Positions 9,567-23,233 of a stretch of 64,000 nt of DNA are shown piece by piece. Source of the stretch: Nematostella vectensis. Lineage: Eukaryota > Cnidaria > Anthozoa > Actiniaria > Edwardsiidae. Both the position numbers and the translations under genes were made by a program. The DNA is taken from assembly GCF_932526225.1 (NCBI RefSeq), contig NC_064038.1, positions 1,428,001 to 1,492,000 of the forward strand, read 5' to 3'. Every line of letters starts with the position of its first letter. Positions within the stretch are counted from its first letter, which is position 1. The notes below the pieces were generated by a model. That model was not told where the DNA came from, ran no database searches, and saw only the letters and a list, made by a program, of their open reading frames with translations.

Positions 9567-10390
9567 TTGGCCTGGGATCGAACCCGGTCTGAAGAACAAA
9601 ACGGAAACCATACATACGGATTACCCAATCGGTATGGCAGCACAAGGCTTTTACGGAAGGCTGTAAAGAACCCGAAGGCCCCAAGCACCGATATTTCCGA
9701 GCGAATATGCTGTACAACACTCTTGCAAGGTTATCCCAACCCGCGCATTAATGGGGAGGACAATAACCAGGATCCCAGGCCTGTAATACGGTTACGCCAC
9801 GCACAGCTCGCCGAGATTGTGGATGACAAAAAATAGAGGTCTATTTGGGCGTCTTGGGTCCCTTGGGGACTCGCCATGAGCACGGGCGCATCTCTTTTAT
9901 TGTGTACATGACATCAAATTAGCGAAGAAAAAAGACGCTGTTTTGGTATCATGTGAAAAGCATAAAATAAATAGAAATAAAGACGTAAGGGGGGGGAGAA
10001 TATTGACATATTCATATTAGAATATTGACAAAATCCGCAATATTGTCTACGCTGACTAAGTAAAGCTGTATTTTACTTTAAAGGGGCATCAGCATAGTAC
10101 TGCGCATGTCTGGAGTCAGTGTTTATTGTAGGCTTTTAAGTGTCTACAAACAGTTGGACTTTTTAAAAACTGTGAATACCTTATTAAATAATATGCAATA
10201 TTATATTGAAAACTATGTTAATTGACAGTTTGTGGTCATTTTTTTTGTTTTGTTTAAAGTCTCCCACATGTACCAATAGCTCATAAGTCAGTATTAGAAT
10301 TTCACTGAAGTTCATTGTGTCAGGGCTCTAGAGCTATTGCAAATCTCTTAAACATGACACTCCCCCTTTGTTTTATTTTTATTTTTGTTC

Positions 10391-10424
<34 letters not shown>

Positions 10425-11529
10425 TTTTAGAGTGGGAGGGGAATTCAGCTAAAAATAGCCAAGGGTCAATTCAAGCAACTAGTAAAAAAGATGTTTTTTT
10501 GCAGTCCTTTATTCAATATATTCAAGGTTATCATGCAATTCCGTTGTTTGACTGCATATATATATATTTTTTTCTTTCTTTTTATTACAAGTTCTATATG
10601 TGTAAGTGGTGACTATAGCTATCATTACTATTATTTAGAATAATTTTTTACCTACTAACAGAAAACAACTTGACTGCAAAACACTTACTGTAGGGCACTC
10701 GATATTAGGCATTACTTCCATGTGGATGTAAGGTTGAAATGTCAAAACCTTCATTAACCCGTGAACTACGCTTTAGCGTATTACACTTTGTTGTGATCTG
10801 ATTCTATTGTTCTTTTTTGTGTTTTACTAACTATTACCGTTTAACTATCACACTTTGTTTCACGGGTTAATGAAAACCACTCTAATTACTTACAGTAGTT
10901 CTTTTTTAATATTATCATTTACTTGTATAATTTAGATGAGCAATACATATTTCTTTATGGCTTTGTAGAGCTCATCTCGTTTCTCATAAATAACAAACAA
11001 AATGAAGTTTGTTCTTATTTTGGTGCAAAGGAATCTACAGTAGTTTTCTAATCAGATAAATGTTTTTTTTAACACTCACCTGTTATTTCAACAGCCTTAC
11101 TTGAGTTTGCTTGTCTCAGAAAAAGACCTTGCTTAATAAACAAAGACATGTTACAAACTTATTTAATAATAGGTTACAACTGCAATATTGTATAAAGAGA
11201 GTGCCCCTCCCTTCCCCCTGCTATTGTTGACATTATGCTAAATAAACTGTTACCTCTCCCCTCTCCACCAGTTAAGCATTCTATGTATGCTTCCCTGTAC
11301 AAAATGCGCCCTTTCAAATAGAACATTAAAGTTCACATACTTGTTTACTTCCTCAAACTCTTTGCTTTGTGTTTTTTGTTAACTTCCTAGGAACAAATTG
11401 AATACATATAATCAATAAATCCAGCAAGCTTATTTTGCAAACTCACTTTTTTTTATTATTTTTGCGCAAAACCAATCAGCATTAGGGGGGTCAAGCACAA
11501 AGAAAGAAAACGAATAAAAAAAAAGCCCA
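9567..11529. repeat. Monomer M5 (1,963 bp)
   Basis: Early type GAG, late type K, so M4 and M5 break the alternation with two K units in a row. It carries the longest (ATT)n tract of the window, about eleven units at 10391–10424, which has absorbed the following TTTTC. It has a lengthened G-run near 9990. The B box is at 9574–9584 and the MITE at 10754–10870. Confidence 0.97.
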
Positions 11530-13479
11530 TTGGCCTGGGATCGAACCCGGTCTGAAGAACAAAACGGAAACCATACATACGGATTACCCAATCGGTATGG
11601 CAGCACAAGGCTTTTACGGAAGGCTGTAAAGAACCCGAAGGCCCCAAGCACTGATATTTCCGAGCGAATATGCTGTACAACACTCTTGCAAGGTTATCCC
11701 AACCCGCGCATTAATGGGGAGGACAATAACCAGGATCCCAGGCCTGTAATACGGTTACGCCACGCACAGCTCGCCGAGATTGTGGATGACAAAAAATAGA
11801 GGTCTATTTGGGCGTCTTGGCTCCCTTGGGGATTCGCCATGCGCACGGGCGCATCTCTTTTATTGTGTACATGACATCAAATTAGCAAAGAAAAAAGACG
11901 CTGTTTTGGTATCATGTGAAAAGCATAAAATAAATAGAAATAAAGACGTAAGGGGGGAGAATATTGACATATTCATATTAGAATATTGACAAAATCCGCA
12001 ATATTGTCTACGCTGACTAAGTAAAGCTGTATTTTACTTTAAAGGGGCAGCAGCATAGTACTGCGCATGTCTGGAGTCAGTGTTTATTGTAGGCTTTTAA
12101 GTGTCTACAAACAGTTGAACTTTTTAAAAGCTGTCAATACCTTATTAAATAATATGCAATATTATATTGAAAACTATGTTAATTGACAGTTTGTGGTCAT
12201 TTTTTTTGTTTTGTTTAAAGTCTTCCACATGTACCAAAAGCTCATAAGTCAGTATTAGAATTTCACTGAAGTTCATTGTGTCAGGGCTCTAGAGCTATTG
12301 CAAATCTCTTAAACATGACACTCCCCCTTTGTTTTATTTTTAGTTTTGTTCTATTATTATTATTATTATTTTCTTTTTTAGAGGGGGAGGGGAATTCAGC
12401 TAAAAATAGCCAAGGGTCAATTCAAGCAACTAGTACAAAAGATGTTTTTTTGCAGTCCTTTATTCAATATATTCAAGGTTATCATGCAATTCTGTTGTTT
12501 GACTGCATATATATATATTTTTTCTTTCTTTTCATTACAAGTTCTATATGTGTAAGTGGTGACCATAGCTATGATTACTATTATTTAGAATATTTTTACC
12601 TACTAACAGAAAACCACTTGACTGCAAAACACTTACTGTAGGGCACTCGATATTAGGCATTACTTTCATGTGGATGTAAGGTTGAAATGTCAAAACCTTC
12701 ATTAACCCGTGAACTACGCTTTAGCGTATTACACTTTGTTGTGATCTGATTCTATTGTTCTTTTTTGTGTTTTACTAACTATTACCGTTTAACTATCACA
12801 CTTTGTTTCACGGGTTAATGAAAACCACTCTAATTACTTACAGTAATTCTTTTTTAATATTATTATTTACTTGTATAATTTAGATGAGCAATACATATTT
12901 CTTCTTGGCCTTGAAGAGCTCATCTCGTTCCTCATAAATAACAAACAAAATGAAGTTTGTTCTTATTTTGGTGCAAAGGAATCCACAGTAGTTTTCTAAT
13001 CAGATAATTGTTTTTTTTTTAACACTCACCTGTTATTTCAACAGCTCTTACTTGAGTTTGCTTGTCTCAGAAATAGACCTTGATTAATAAACAAATATAT
13101 CTTACAAACTTATTTAATAATAGGTAACAACTGCAATATTGTATGAAGAGAGTGCCCCTCCCTTCCCCCTGCTATTGTTGACATTATGCTCAATAAACTG
13201 TTACCTCTCCCCTCTCCACCAGTTAAGCATTCTATGTATGCTTCCCTGTACAAAATGCGCCCCTTCAAATAGAACATTAAAGTTCACATACTTGTTTACT
13301 TCCTCAAACTCTTTGCATTGTGTTTTTTGTTAACTTCCTAGGAACAAATTGAATACATATAATAAATAAATCCAGCAAGCTTATTTCGCAAACTCACTTT
13401 TTTTTATTATTTTTGCGCAAAACCAATCAGGATTAGGGGTGTCAAGCACAAAGAAAGAAAACGAATAAAAAAAAGCCCA
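11530..13479. repeat. Monomer M6 (1,950 bp)
   Basis: Early type GCG, late type E. Its middle is almost the same as that of M8, 3,901 bp downstream, so M6–M7 and M8–M9 look like a copied dimer. Private changes are ATTAGCAAAG at 11881 and CACTGATATT at 11649. The B box is at 11537–11547 and the MITE at 12702–12818. Confidence 0.97.
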
Positions 13480-15430
13480 TTGGCCTGGGATCGAACCCGG
13501 TCTGAAGAACAAAACGGAAACCATACATACGGATTACCCAATCGGTATGGCAGCACAAGGCTTTTACGGAAGGCTGTAAAGAACCCGAAGGCCCCAAGCA
13601 CCGATATTTCCGAGCGAATATGCTGTACAACACTCTTGCAAGGTTATCCCAACCCGCGCATTAATGGGGAGGACAATAACCAGGATCCCAGGCCTGTAAT
13701 ACGGTTACGACACGCACAGCTCGCCGAGATTGTGGCTGACAAAAAATAGAGATCTATTTGGGCGTCTTGGGTCCCTTGGGGACTCGCCATGAGCACGGGC
13801 GCATCTCTTTTATTGTGTACATGACATCAAATTAGCGAAGAAAAAAGACGCTGTTTTGGTATCATGTGAAAAGCATAAAATAAATAGAAATAAAGACGTA
13901 AGGGGGGAGAATATTGACATATTCATATTAGAATATTGACAAAATCCGCAATATTGTCTACGCTGACTAAGTAAAGCTGTATTTTACTTTAAAGGGGCAG
14001 CAGCATAGTACTGCGCATGTCTGGAGTCAGTGTTTATTGTAGGCTTTTAAGTGTCTACAAACAGTTGAACTTTTTAAAAACTGTGAATACCTTATTAAAT
14101 AATATGCAATATTATATTGAAAACTATGTTAATTGACAGTTTGTGGTCATTTTTTTTGTTTTGTTTAAAGTCTCCCACATGTACCAAAAGCTCATAAGTC
14201 AGTATTCGAATTTCACTGAAGTTCATTGTGTCAGGGCTCTAGAGCTATTGCAAATCTCTTAAACATGACACTCCCCCTTTGTTTTATTTTTAGTTTTGTT
14301 CTATTGTTATTATTATTTTCTTTTTTAGAGTGGGAGGGGAATTCAGCTAAAAATAGCCAAGGGTCAATTCAAGCAACTAGTAAAAAAGATGTTTTTTTGC
14401 AGTCCTTTATTCAATATATTCAAGGTTATCATGCAATTCCGTTGTTTGACTGCATATATATATATATTTTTTTCTTTCTTTTTATTACAAGTTCTATATG
14501 TGTAAGTGGTGACTATAGCTATCATTACTATTATTTAGAATAATTTTTTACCTACTAACAGAAAACAACTTGACTGCAAAACACTTACTGTAGGGCACTC
14601 GATATTAGGCATTACTTCCATGTGGATGTAAGGTTGAAATGTCAAAACCTTCATTAACCCGTGAACTACGCTTTAGCGTATTACACTTTGTTGTGATCTG
14701 ATTCTATTGTTCTTTTTTGTGTTTTACTAACTATTACCGTTTAACTATCACACTTTGTTTCACGGGTTAATGAAAACCACTCTAATTACTTACAGTAGTT
14801 CTTTTTTAATATTATCATTTACTTGTATAATTTAGATGAGCAATACATATTTCTTTATGGCTTTGTAGAGCTCATCTCGTTTCTCATAAATAACAAACAA
14901 AATGAAGTTTGTTCTTATTTTGGTGCAAAGGAATCTACAGTAGTTTTCTAATCAGATAAATGTTTTTTTTAACACTCACCTGTTATTTCAACAGCCTTAC
15001 TTGAGTTTGCTTGTCTCAGAAAAAGACCTTGCTTAATAAACAAAGACATGTTACAAACTTATTTAATAATAGGTTACAACTGCAATATTGTATAAAGAGA
15101 GTGCCCCACCCTTCCCCCTGCTATTGTTGACATTATGCTCAATAAACTGTTACCTCTCCCCTCTCCACCAGTTAAGCATTCTATGTATGCTTCCCTGTAC
15201 AAAATGCGCCCTTTCAAATAGAACATTAAAGTTCACATACTTGTTTACTTCCTCAAACTCTTTGCTTTGTGTTTTTTGTTAACTTCCTAGGAACAAATTG
15301 AATACATATAATCAATAAATCCAGCTAGCTTATTTTGCAAACTCACTTTTTTTTATTATTTTTGCGCAAAACCAATCAGCATTAGGGGGGTCAAGCACAA
15401 AGAAAGAAAACGAATAAAAAAAAAAGCCCA
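13480..15430. repeat. Monomer M7 (1,951 bp)
   Basis: Early type GAG, late type K. It shares with M9 GTGGCTGAC near the end of the conserved block, TAGAGATCTATT after it, and AGTATTCGAATT in the middle. Private TTACGACACGC is near 13705. The (ATT)n tract has an internal G. The B box is at 13487–13497 and the MITE at 14654–14770. Confidence 0.97.
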
Positions 15431-17379
15431 TTGGCCTGGGATCGAACCCGGTCTGAAGAACAAAACGGAAACCATACATACGGATTACCCAATCGGTATG
15501 GCAGCACAAGGCTTTTACGGAAGGCTGTAAAGAACCCGAAGGCCCCAAGCACCGATATTTCCGAGCGAATATGCTGTACAACACTCTTGCAAGGTTATCC
15601 CAACCCGCGCATTAATGGGGAGGACAATAACCAGGATCCCAGGCCTGTAATACGGTTACGCCACGCACAGCTCGCCGAGATTGTGGATGACAAAAAATAG
15701 AGGTCTATTTGGGCGTCTTGGCTCCCTTGGGGATTCGCCATGCGCACGGGCGCATCTCTTTTATTGTGTACATGACATCAAATTAGCGAAGAAAAAAGAC
15801 GCTGTTTTGGTATCATGTGAAAAGCATAAAATAAATAGAAATAAAGACGTAAGGGGGGAGAATATTGACATATTCATATTAGAATATTGACAAAATCCGC
15901 AATATTGTCTACGCTGACTAAGTAAAGCTGTATTTTACTTTAAAGGGGCAGCAGCATAGTACTGCGCATGTCTGGAGTCAGTGTTTATTGTAGGCTTTTA
16001 AGTGTCTACAAACAGTTGAACTTTTTAAAAGCTGTCAATACCTTATTAAATAATATGCAATATTATATTGAAAACTATGTTAATTGACAGTTTGTGGTCA
16101 TTTTTTTTGTTTTGTTTAAAGTCTTCCACATGTACCAAAAGCTCATAAGTCAGTATTAGAATTTCACTGAAGTTCATTGTGTCAGGGCTCTAGAGCTATT
16201 GCAAATCTCTTAAACATGACACTCCCCCTTTGTTTTATTTTTAGTTTTGTTCTATTATTATTATTATTATTTTCTTTTTTAGAGGGGGAGGGGAATTCAG
16301 CTAAAAATAGCCAAGGGTCAATTCAAGCAACTAGTACAAAAGATGTTTTTTTGCAGTCCTTTATTCAATATATTCAAGGTTATCATGCAATTCTGTTGTT
16401 TGACTGCATATATATATATTTTTTCTTTCTTTTCATTACAAGTTCTATATGTGTAAGTGGTGACCATAGCTATGATTACTATTATTTAGAATATTTTTAC
16501 CTACTAACAGAAAACCACTTGACTGCAAAACACTTACTGTAGGGCACTCGATATTAGGCATTACTTTCATGTGGATGTAAGGTTGAAATGTCAAAACCTT
16601 CATTAACCCGTGAACTACGCTTTAGCGTATTACACTTTGTTGTGATCTGATTCTATTGTTCTTTTTTGTGTTTTACTAACTATTACCGTTTAACTATCAC
16701 ACTTTGTTTCACGGGTTAATGAAAACCACTCTAATTACTTACAGTAATTCTTTTTTAATATTATTATTTACTTGTATAATTTAGATGAGCAATACATATT
16801 TCTTCTTGGCCTTGAAGAGCTCATCTCGTTCCTCATAAATAACAAACAAAATGAAGTTTGTTCTTATTTTGGTGCAAAGGAATCCACAGTAGTTTTCTAA
16901 TCAGATAATTGTTTTTTTTTAACACTCACCTGTTATTTCAACAGCTCTTACTTGAGTTTGCTTGTCTCAGAAATAGACCTTGATTAATAAACAAATATAT
17001 CTTACAAACTTATTTAATAATAGGTAACAACTGCAATATTGTATGAAGAGAGTGCCCCTCCCTTCCCCCTGCTATTGTTGACATTATGCTCAATAAACTG
17101 TTACCTCTCCCCTCTCCACCAGTTAAGCATTCTATGTATGCTTCCCTGTACAAAATGCGCCCCTTCAAATAGAACATTAAAATTCACATACTTGTTTACT
17201 TCCTCAAACTCTTTGCTTTGTGTTTTTTGTTAACTTCCTAGGAACAAATTGAATACATATAATAAATAAATCCAGCAAGCTTATTTCGCAAACTCACTTT
17301 TTTTTATTATTTTTGCGCAAAACCAATCAGGATTAGGGGTGTCAAGCACAAAGAAAGAAAACGAATAAAAAAAAGCCCA
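15431..17379. repeat. Monomer M8 (1,949 bp), contains the left higher-order breakpoint
   Basis: The first ~670 bp resemble M6. From 16101 on it is the same as M18 and M28. Early type is GCG, late type E. The B box is at 15438–15448 and the MITE at 16603–16719. Confidence 0.97.
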
Positions 17380-19330
17380 TTGGCCTGGGATCGAACCCGG
17401 TCTGAAGAACAAAACGGAAACCATACATACGGATTACCCAATCGGTATGGCAGCACAAGGCTTTTACGGAAGGCTGTAAAGAACCCGAAGGCCCCAAGCA
17501 CCGATATTTCCGAGCGAATATGCTGTACAACACTCTTGCAAGGTTATCCCAACCCGCGCATTAATGGGGAGGACAATAACCAGGATCCCAGGCCTGTAAT
17601 ACGGTTACGCCACGCACAGCTCGCCGAGATTGTGGCTGACAAAAAATAGAGATCTATTTGGGCGTCTTGGGTCCCTTGGGGACTCGCCATGAGCACGGGC
17701 GCATCTCTTTTATTGTGTACATGACATCAAATTAGCGAAGAAAAAAGACGCTGTTTTGGTATCATGTGAAAAGCATAAAATAAATAGAAATAAAGACGTA
17801 AGGGGGGAGAATATTGACATATTCATATTAGAATATTGACAAAATCCGCAATATTGTCTACGCTGACTAAGTAAAGCTGTATTTTACTTTAAAGGGGCAG
17901 CAGCATAGTACTGCGCATGTCTGGAGTCAGTGTTTATTGTAGGCTTTTAAGTGTCTACAAACAGTTGAACTTTTTAAAAACTGTGAATACCTTATTAAAT
18001 AATATGCAATATTATATTGAAAACTATGTTAATTGACAGTTTGTGGTCATTTTTTTTGTTTTGTTTAAAGTCTCCCACATGTACCAAAAGCTCATAAGTC
18101 AGTATTCGAATTTCACTGAAGTTCATTGTGTCATGGCTCTAGAGCTATTGCAAATCTCTTAAACATGACACTCCCCCTTTGTTTTATTTTTAGTTTTGTT
18201 CTATTATTATTATTATTTTCTTTTTTAGAGTGGGAGGGGAATTCAGCTAAAAATAGCCAAGGGTCAATTCAAGCAACTAGTAAAAAAGATGTTTTTTTGC
18301 AGTCCTTTATTCAATATATTCAAGGTTATCATGCAATTCCGTTGTTTGACTGCATATATATATATATTTTTTTTCTTTCTTTTTATTACAAGTTCTATAT
18401 GTGTAAGTGGTGACTATAGCTATCATTACTATTATTTAGAATAATTTTTTACCTACTAACAGAAAACAACTTGACTGCAAAACACTTACTGTAGGGCACT
18501 CGATATTAGGCATTACTTCCATGTGGATGTAAGGTTGAAATGTCAAAACCTTCATTAACCCGTGAACTACGCTTTAGCGTATTACACTTTGTTGTGATCT
18601 GATTCTATTGTTCTTTTTTGTGTTTTACTAACTATTACCGTTTAACTATCACACTTTGTTTCACGGGTTAATGAAAACCACTCTAATTACTTACAGTAGT
18701 TCTTTTTTAATATTATCATTTACTTGTATAATTTAGATGAGCAATACATATTTCTTTATGGCTTTGTAGAGCTCATCTCGTTTCTCATAAATAACAAACA
18801 AAATGAAGTTTGTTCTTATTTTGGTGCAAAGGAATCTACAGTAGTTTTCTAATCAGATAAATGTTTTTTTTTAACACTCACCTGTTATTTCAACAGCCTT
18901 ACTTGAGTTTGCTTGTCTCAGAAAAAGACCTTGCTTAATAAACAAAGACATGTTACAAACTTATTTAATAATAGGTTACAACTGCAATATTGTATAAAGA
19001 GAGTGCCCCTCCCTTCCCCCTGCTATTGTTGACATTATGCTCAATAAACTGTTACCTCTCCCCTCTCCACCAGTTAAGCATTCTATGTATGCTTCCCTGT
19101 ACAAAATGCGCCCTTTCAAATAGAACATTAAAGTTCACATACTTGTTTACTTCCTCAAACTCTTTGCTTTGTGTTTTTCGTTAACTTCCTAGGAACAAAT
19201 TGAATACATATAATAAATAAATCCAGCAAGCTTATTTCGCAAACTCACTTTTTTTTATTATTTTTGCGCAAAACCAATCAGGATTAGGGGTGTCAAGCAC
19301 AAAGAAAGAAAACGAATAAAAAAAAGCCCA
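17380..19330. repeat. Monomer M9 (1,951 bp), first of the ten-unit set
   Basis: GAG, then K. It has the M7-like marks GTGGCTGAC and AGTATTCGAATT plus private GTGTCATGGC near 18129. The end carries GTTTTTCGTTAAC and AATAAATAAATCC with AGCAAGC, an E-like monomer end joined to a K body. The B box is at 17387–17397 and the MITE at 18555–18671. Confidence 0.97.
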
Positions 19331-22062
19331 TTGGCCTGGGATCGAACCCGGTCTGAAGAACAAAACGGAAACCATACATACGGATTACCCAATCGGTATG
19401 GCAGCACAAGGCTTTTACGGAAGGCTGTAAAGAACCCGAAGGCCCCAAGCACCGATATTTCCGAGCGAATATGCTGTACAACACTCTTGCAAGGTTATCC
19501 CAACCCGCGCATTAATGGGGAGGACAATAACCAGGATCCCAGGCCTGTAATACGGTTACGCCACGCACAGCTCGCCGAGATTGTGGATGACAAAAAATAG
19601 AGGTCTATTTGGGCGTCTTGGGTCCCTTGGGGACTCGCCATGAGCACGGGCGCATCTCTTTTATTGTGTACATGACATCAAATTAGCGAAGAAAAAAGAC
19701 GCTGTTTTGGTATCATGTGAAAAGCATAAAATAAACAGAAATAAAGACGTAAAGGGGGAGAATATTGACATATTCATATTAGAATATTGACAAAATCCGC
19801 AATATTGTCTACGCTGACTAAGTAAAGCTGTATTTTACTTTAAAGGGGCAGCAGCATAGTACTGCGCATGTCTGGAGTCAGTGTTTATTGTAGGCTTTTA
19901 AGTGTCTACAAACAGTTGAACTTTTTAAAAACTGTGAATACCTTATTAAATAATATGCAATATTATATTGAAAACTATGTTAATTGACAGTTTGTGGTCA
20001 TTTTTTTTGTTTTGTTTAAAGTCTCCCACATGTACCAAAAGCTCATAAGTCAGTATTAGAATTTCACTGAAGTTCATTGTGTCAGGGCTCTAGAGCTATT
20101 GCAAATCTCTTAAACATGACACTCCCCCTTTGTTTTATTTTTAGTTTTGTTCTATTATTATTATTATTTTCTTTTTTAGAGGGGGAGGGGAATTCAGCTA
20201 AAAATAGCCAAGGGTCAATTCAAGCAACTAGTACAAAAGATGTTTTTTTGCAGTCCTTTATTCAATATATTCAAGGTTATCATGCAATTCCGTTGTTTGA
20301 CTGCATATATATATATATATTTTTTTTCTTTCTTTTTATTACAAGTTCTATATGTGTAAGTGGTGACTATAGCTATGATTACTATTATTTAGAATAATTT
20401 TTTACCTACTAACAGAAAACAACTTGACTGCAAAACACTTACTGTAGGGCACTCGATATTAGGCATTACTTCCATGTGGATGTAAGGTTGAAATGTCAAA
20501 ACCTTCATTAACCCGTGAACTACGCTTTAGCGTATTACACTTTGTTGTGATCTGATTCTATTGTTCTTTTTTGTGTTTTACGAACTATTACCGTTTAACT
20601 ATCACACTTTGTTTCACGGGTTAATGAAAACCACTCTAATTACTTACAGTAGTTCTTTTTTAATATTATCATTTACTTGTATAATTTAGATGAGCAATAC
20701 ATATTTCTTTATGGCTTTGTAGAGCTCATCTCGTTTCTCATAAATAACAAACAAAATGAAGTTTGTTCTTATTTTGGTGCAAAGGAATCTACAGTAGTTT
20801 TCTAATCAGATAAATGTTTTTTTTAACACTCACCTGTTATTTCAACAGCCTTACTTGAGTTTGCTTGTCTCAGAAAAAGACCTTGCTTAATAAACAAAGA
20901 CATGTTACAAACTTATTTAATAATAGGTTACAACTGCAATATTGTATAAAGAGAGTGCCCCACCCTTCCCCCTGCTATTGTTGACATTATGCTCAATAAA
21001 CTGTTACCTCTCCCCTCTCCACCAGTTAAGCATTCTATGTATGCTTCCCTGTACAAAATGCGCCCTTTCAAATAGAACATTAAAGTTCACATACTTGTTT
21101 ACTTCCTCAAACTCTTTGCTTTGTGTTTTTTGTTAACTTCCTAGGAACAAATTGAATACATATAATCAATAAATCCAGCTAGCTTATTTTGCAAACTCAC
21201 TTTTTTTTATTATTTTTGCGCAAAACCAATCAGCATTAGGGGGGTCAAGCACAAAGAACGAAAACGAATAAAAAAAAGCCCATTGGCCTGGGATCGAACC
21301 CGGTCTGAAGAACAAAACGGAAACCATACATACGGATTACCCAATCGGTATGGCAGCACAAGGCTTTTACGGAAGGCTGTAAAGAACCCGAAGGCCCCAA
21401 GCACCGATATTTCCGAGCGAATATGCTGTACAACACTCTTGCAAGGTTATCCCAACCCGCGCATTAATGGGGAGGACAATAACCAGGATCCCAGGCCTGT
21501 AATACGGTTACGCCACGCACAGCTCGCCGAGATTGTGGATGACAAAAAATAGAGGTCTATTTGGGCATCTTGGGTCCCTTGGGGACTCGCCATGAGCACG
21601 GGCGCATCTCTTTTATTGTGTACATGACATCAAATTAGCGAAGAAAAAAGACGCTGTTTTGGTATCATGTGAAAAGCATACAATAAATAGAAATAAAGAC
21701 GTAAGGGGGGAGAATATTGACATATTCATATTAGAATATTGACAAAATCCGCAATATTGTCTACGCTGACTAAGTAAAGCTGTATTTTACTTTAAAGGGG
21801 CAGCAGCATAGTACTGCGCATGTCTGGAGTCAGTGTTTATTGTAGGCTTTTAAGTGTCTACAAACAGTTGGACTTTTTAAAAACTGTGAATACCTTATTA
21901 AATAATATGCAATATCATATTGAAAACTATGTTAATTGACAGTTTGTGGTCATTTTTTTTGTTTTGTTTAAAGTCTCCCACATGTACCAAAAGCTCATAA
22001 GTCAGTATTAGAATTTCACTGAAGTTCATTGTGTCAGGGCTCTAGAGCTATTGCAAATCTCT
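19011..22062. repeat. Internal 3.05-kb segment copied at a 3,903-bp offset (first copy)
   Basis: The end of M9, all of M10 and the first ~780 bp of M11 match 22,914 to 25,965 with only a few substitutions (seen at 23225, 23476 and 25062, plus AT/T-tract edits of equal length). Identity starts just after a CCCCT/CCCCA difference at 19010 and stops at a TCTAAAAC/TCTTAAAC difference at 22063. It shows that the ten-monomer unit was itself built by copying roughly two-monomer blocks. Confidence 0.85.
19331..21282. repeat. Monomer M10 (1,952 bp)
   Basis: GAG, then K. Marks are AAACAGAAATAAAGACGTAAAGG near 19733 (others AAATAGAAAT and a longer G-run), TTTTACGAACTATT near 20576 and GAACGAAAACG at the end. 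It is almost the same as M12. The B box is at 19338–19348 and the MITE at 20508–20624. Confidence 0.97.
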
Positions 22063-23233
22063 AAAACATGACACTCCCCCTTTGTTTTATTTTTAGTTTT
22101 GTTCTATTGTTATTATTATTTTCTTTTTTAGAGTGGGAGGGGAATTCAGCTAAAAATAGCCAAGGGTCAATTCAAGCAACTAGTAAAAAAGATGTTTTTT
22201 TGCAGTCCTTTATTCAATATATTCAAGGTTATCATGCAATTCTGTTGTTTGACTGCATATATATATATATTTTTTCTTTCTTTTCATTACAAGTTCTATA
22301 TGTGTAAGTGGTGACCATAGCTATGATTACTATTATTTAGAATAATTTTTTACCTACTAACAGAAAACAACTTGACTGCAAAACACTTACTGTAGGGCAC
22401 TCGATATTAGGCATTACTTTCATGTGGATGTAAGGTTGAAATGTCAAAACCTTCATTAACCCGTGAACTACGCTTTAGCGTATTACACTTTGTTGTGATC
22501 TGATTCTATTGTTCTTTTCTGTATTTTACTAACTATTACCGTTTAACTATCACACTTTGTTTCACGGATTAATGAAAACCTCTCTAATTACTTACAGTAA
22601 TTCATTTTTAATATTATTATTTACTTGTATAATTTAGATGAGCAATACATATTTCTTCTTGGCCTTGTAGAGCTCATCTCGTTCCTTATAAATAACAAAC
22701 AAAATGAAGTTTGTTCTTATTTGGTGCAAAGGAATCTACATTAGTTTTCTAATCAGATAATTGTTTTTTTTTTTAACACTCACCTGTTATTTCAACAGCT
22801 CTTACTTGAGTTTGCTTGTCTCAGAAATAGACCTTGATTAATAAGCAAATATATCTTACAAACTTATTTAATAATAGGTAACAACTGCAATATTGTATGA
22901 AGAGAGTGCCCCACCCTTCCCCCTGCTATTGTTGACATTATGCTCAATAAACTGTTACCTCTCCCCTCTCCACCAGTTAAGCATTCTATGTATGCTTCCC
23001 TGTACAAAATGCGCCCTTTCAAATAGAACATTAAAGTTCACATACTTGTTTACTTCCTCAAACTCTTTGCTTTGTGTTTTTCGTTAACTTCCTAGGAACA
23101 AATTGAATACATATAATAAATAAATCCAGCAAGCTTATTTCGCAAACTCACTTTTTTTTATTATTTTTGCGCAAAACCAATCAGGATTAGGGGTGTCAAG
23201 CACAAAGAAAGAAAACGAATAAAAGAAAGCCCA
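21283..23233. repeat. Monomer M11 (1,951 bp)
   Basis: GAG, then E. Marks are TTTGGGCATCTTGG, CATACAATAAATAG, CAATATCATATTG and CTCTAAAACATG. It has AACCTCTCTAATT and AATTCATTTTTAA after the MITE. The MITE is at 22456–22572 with right end CACGGATTAA. The B box is at 21290–21300. Confidence 0.97.
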
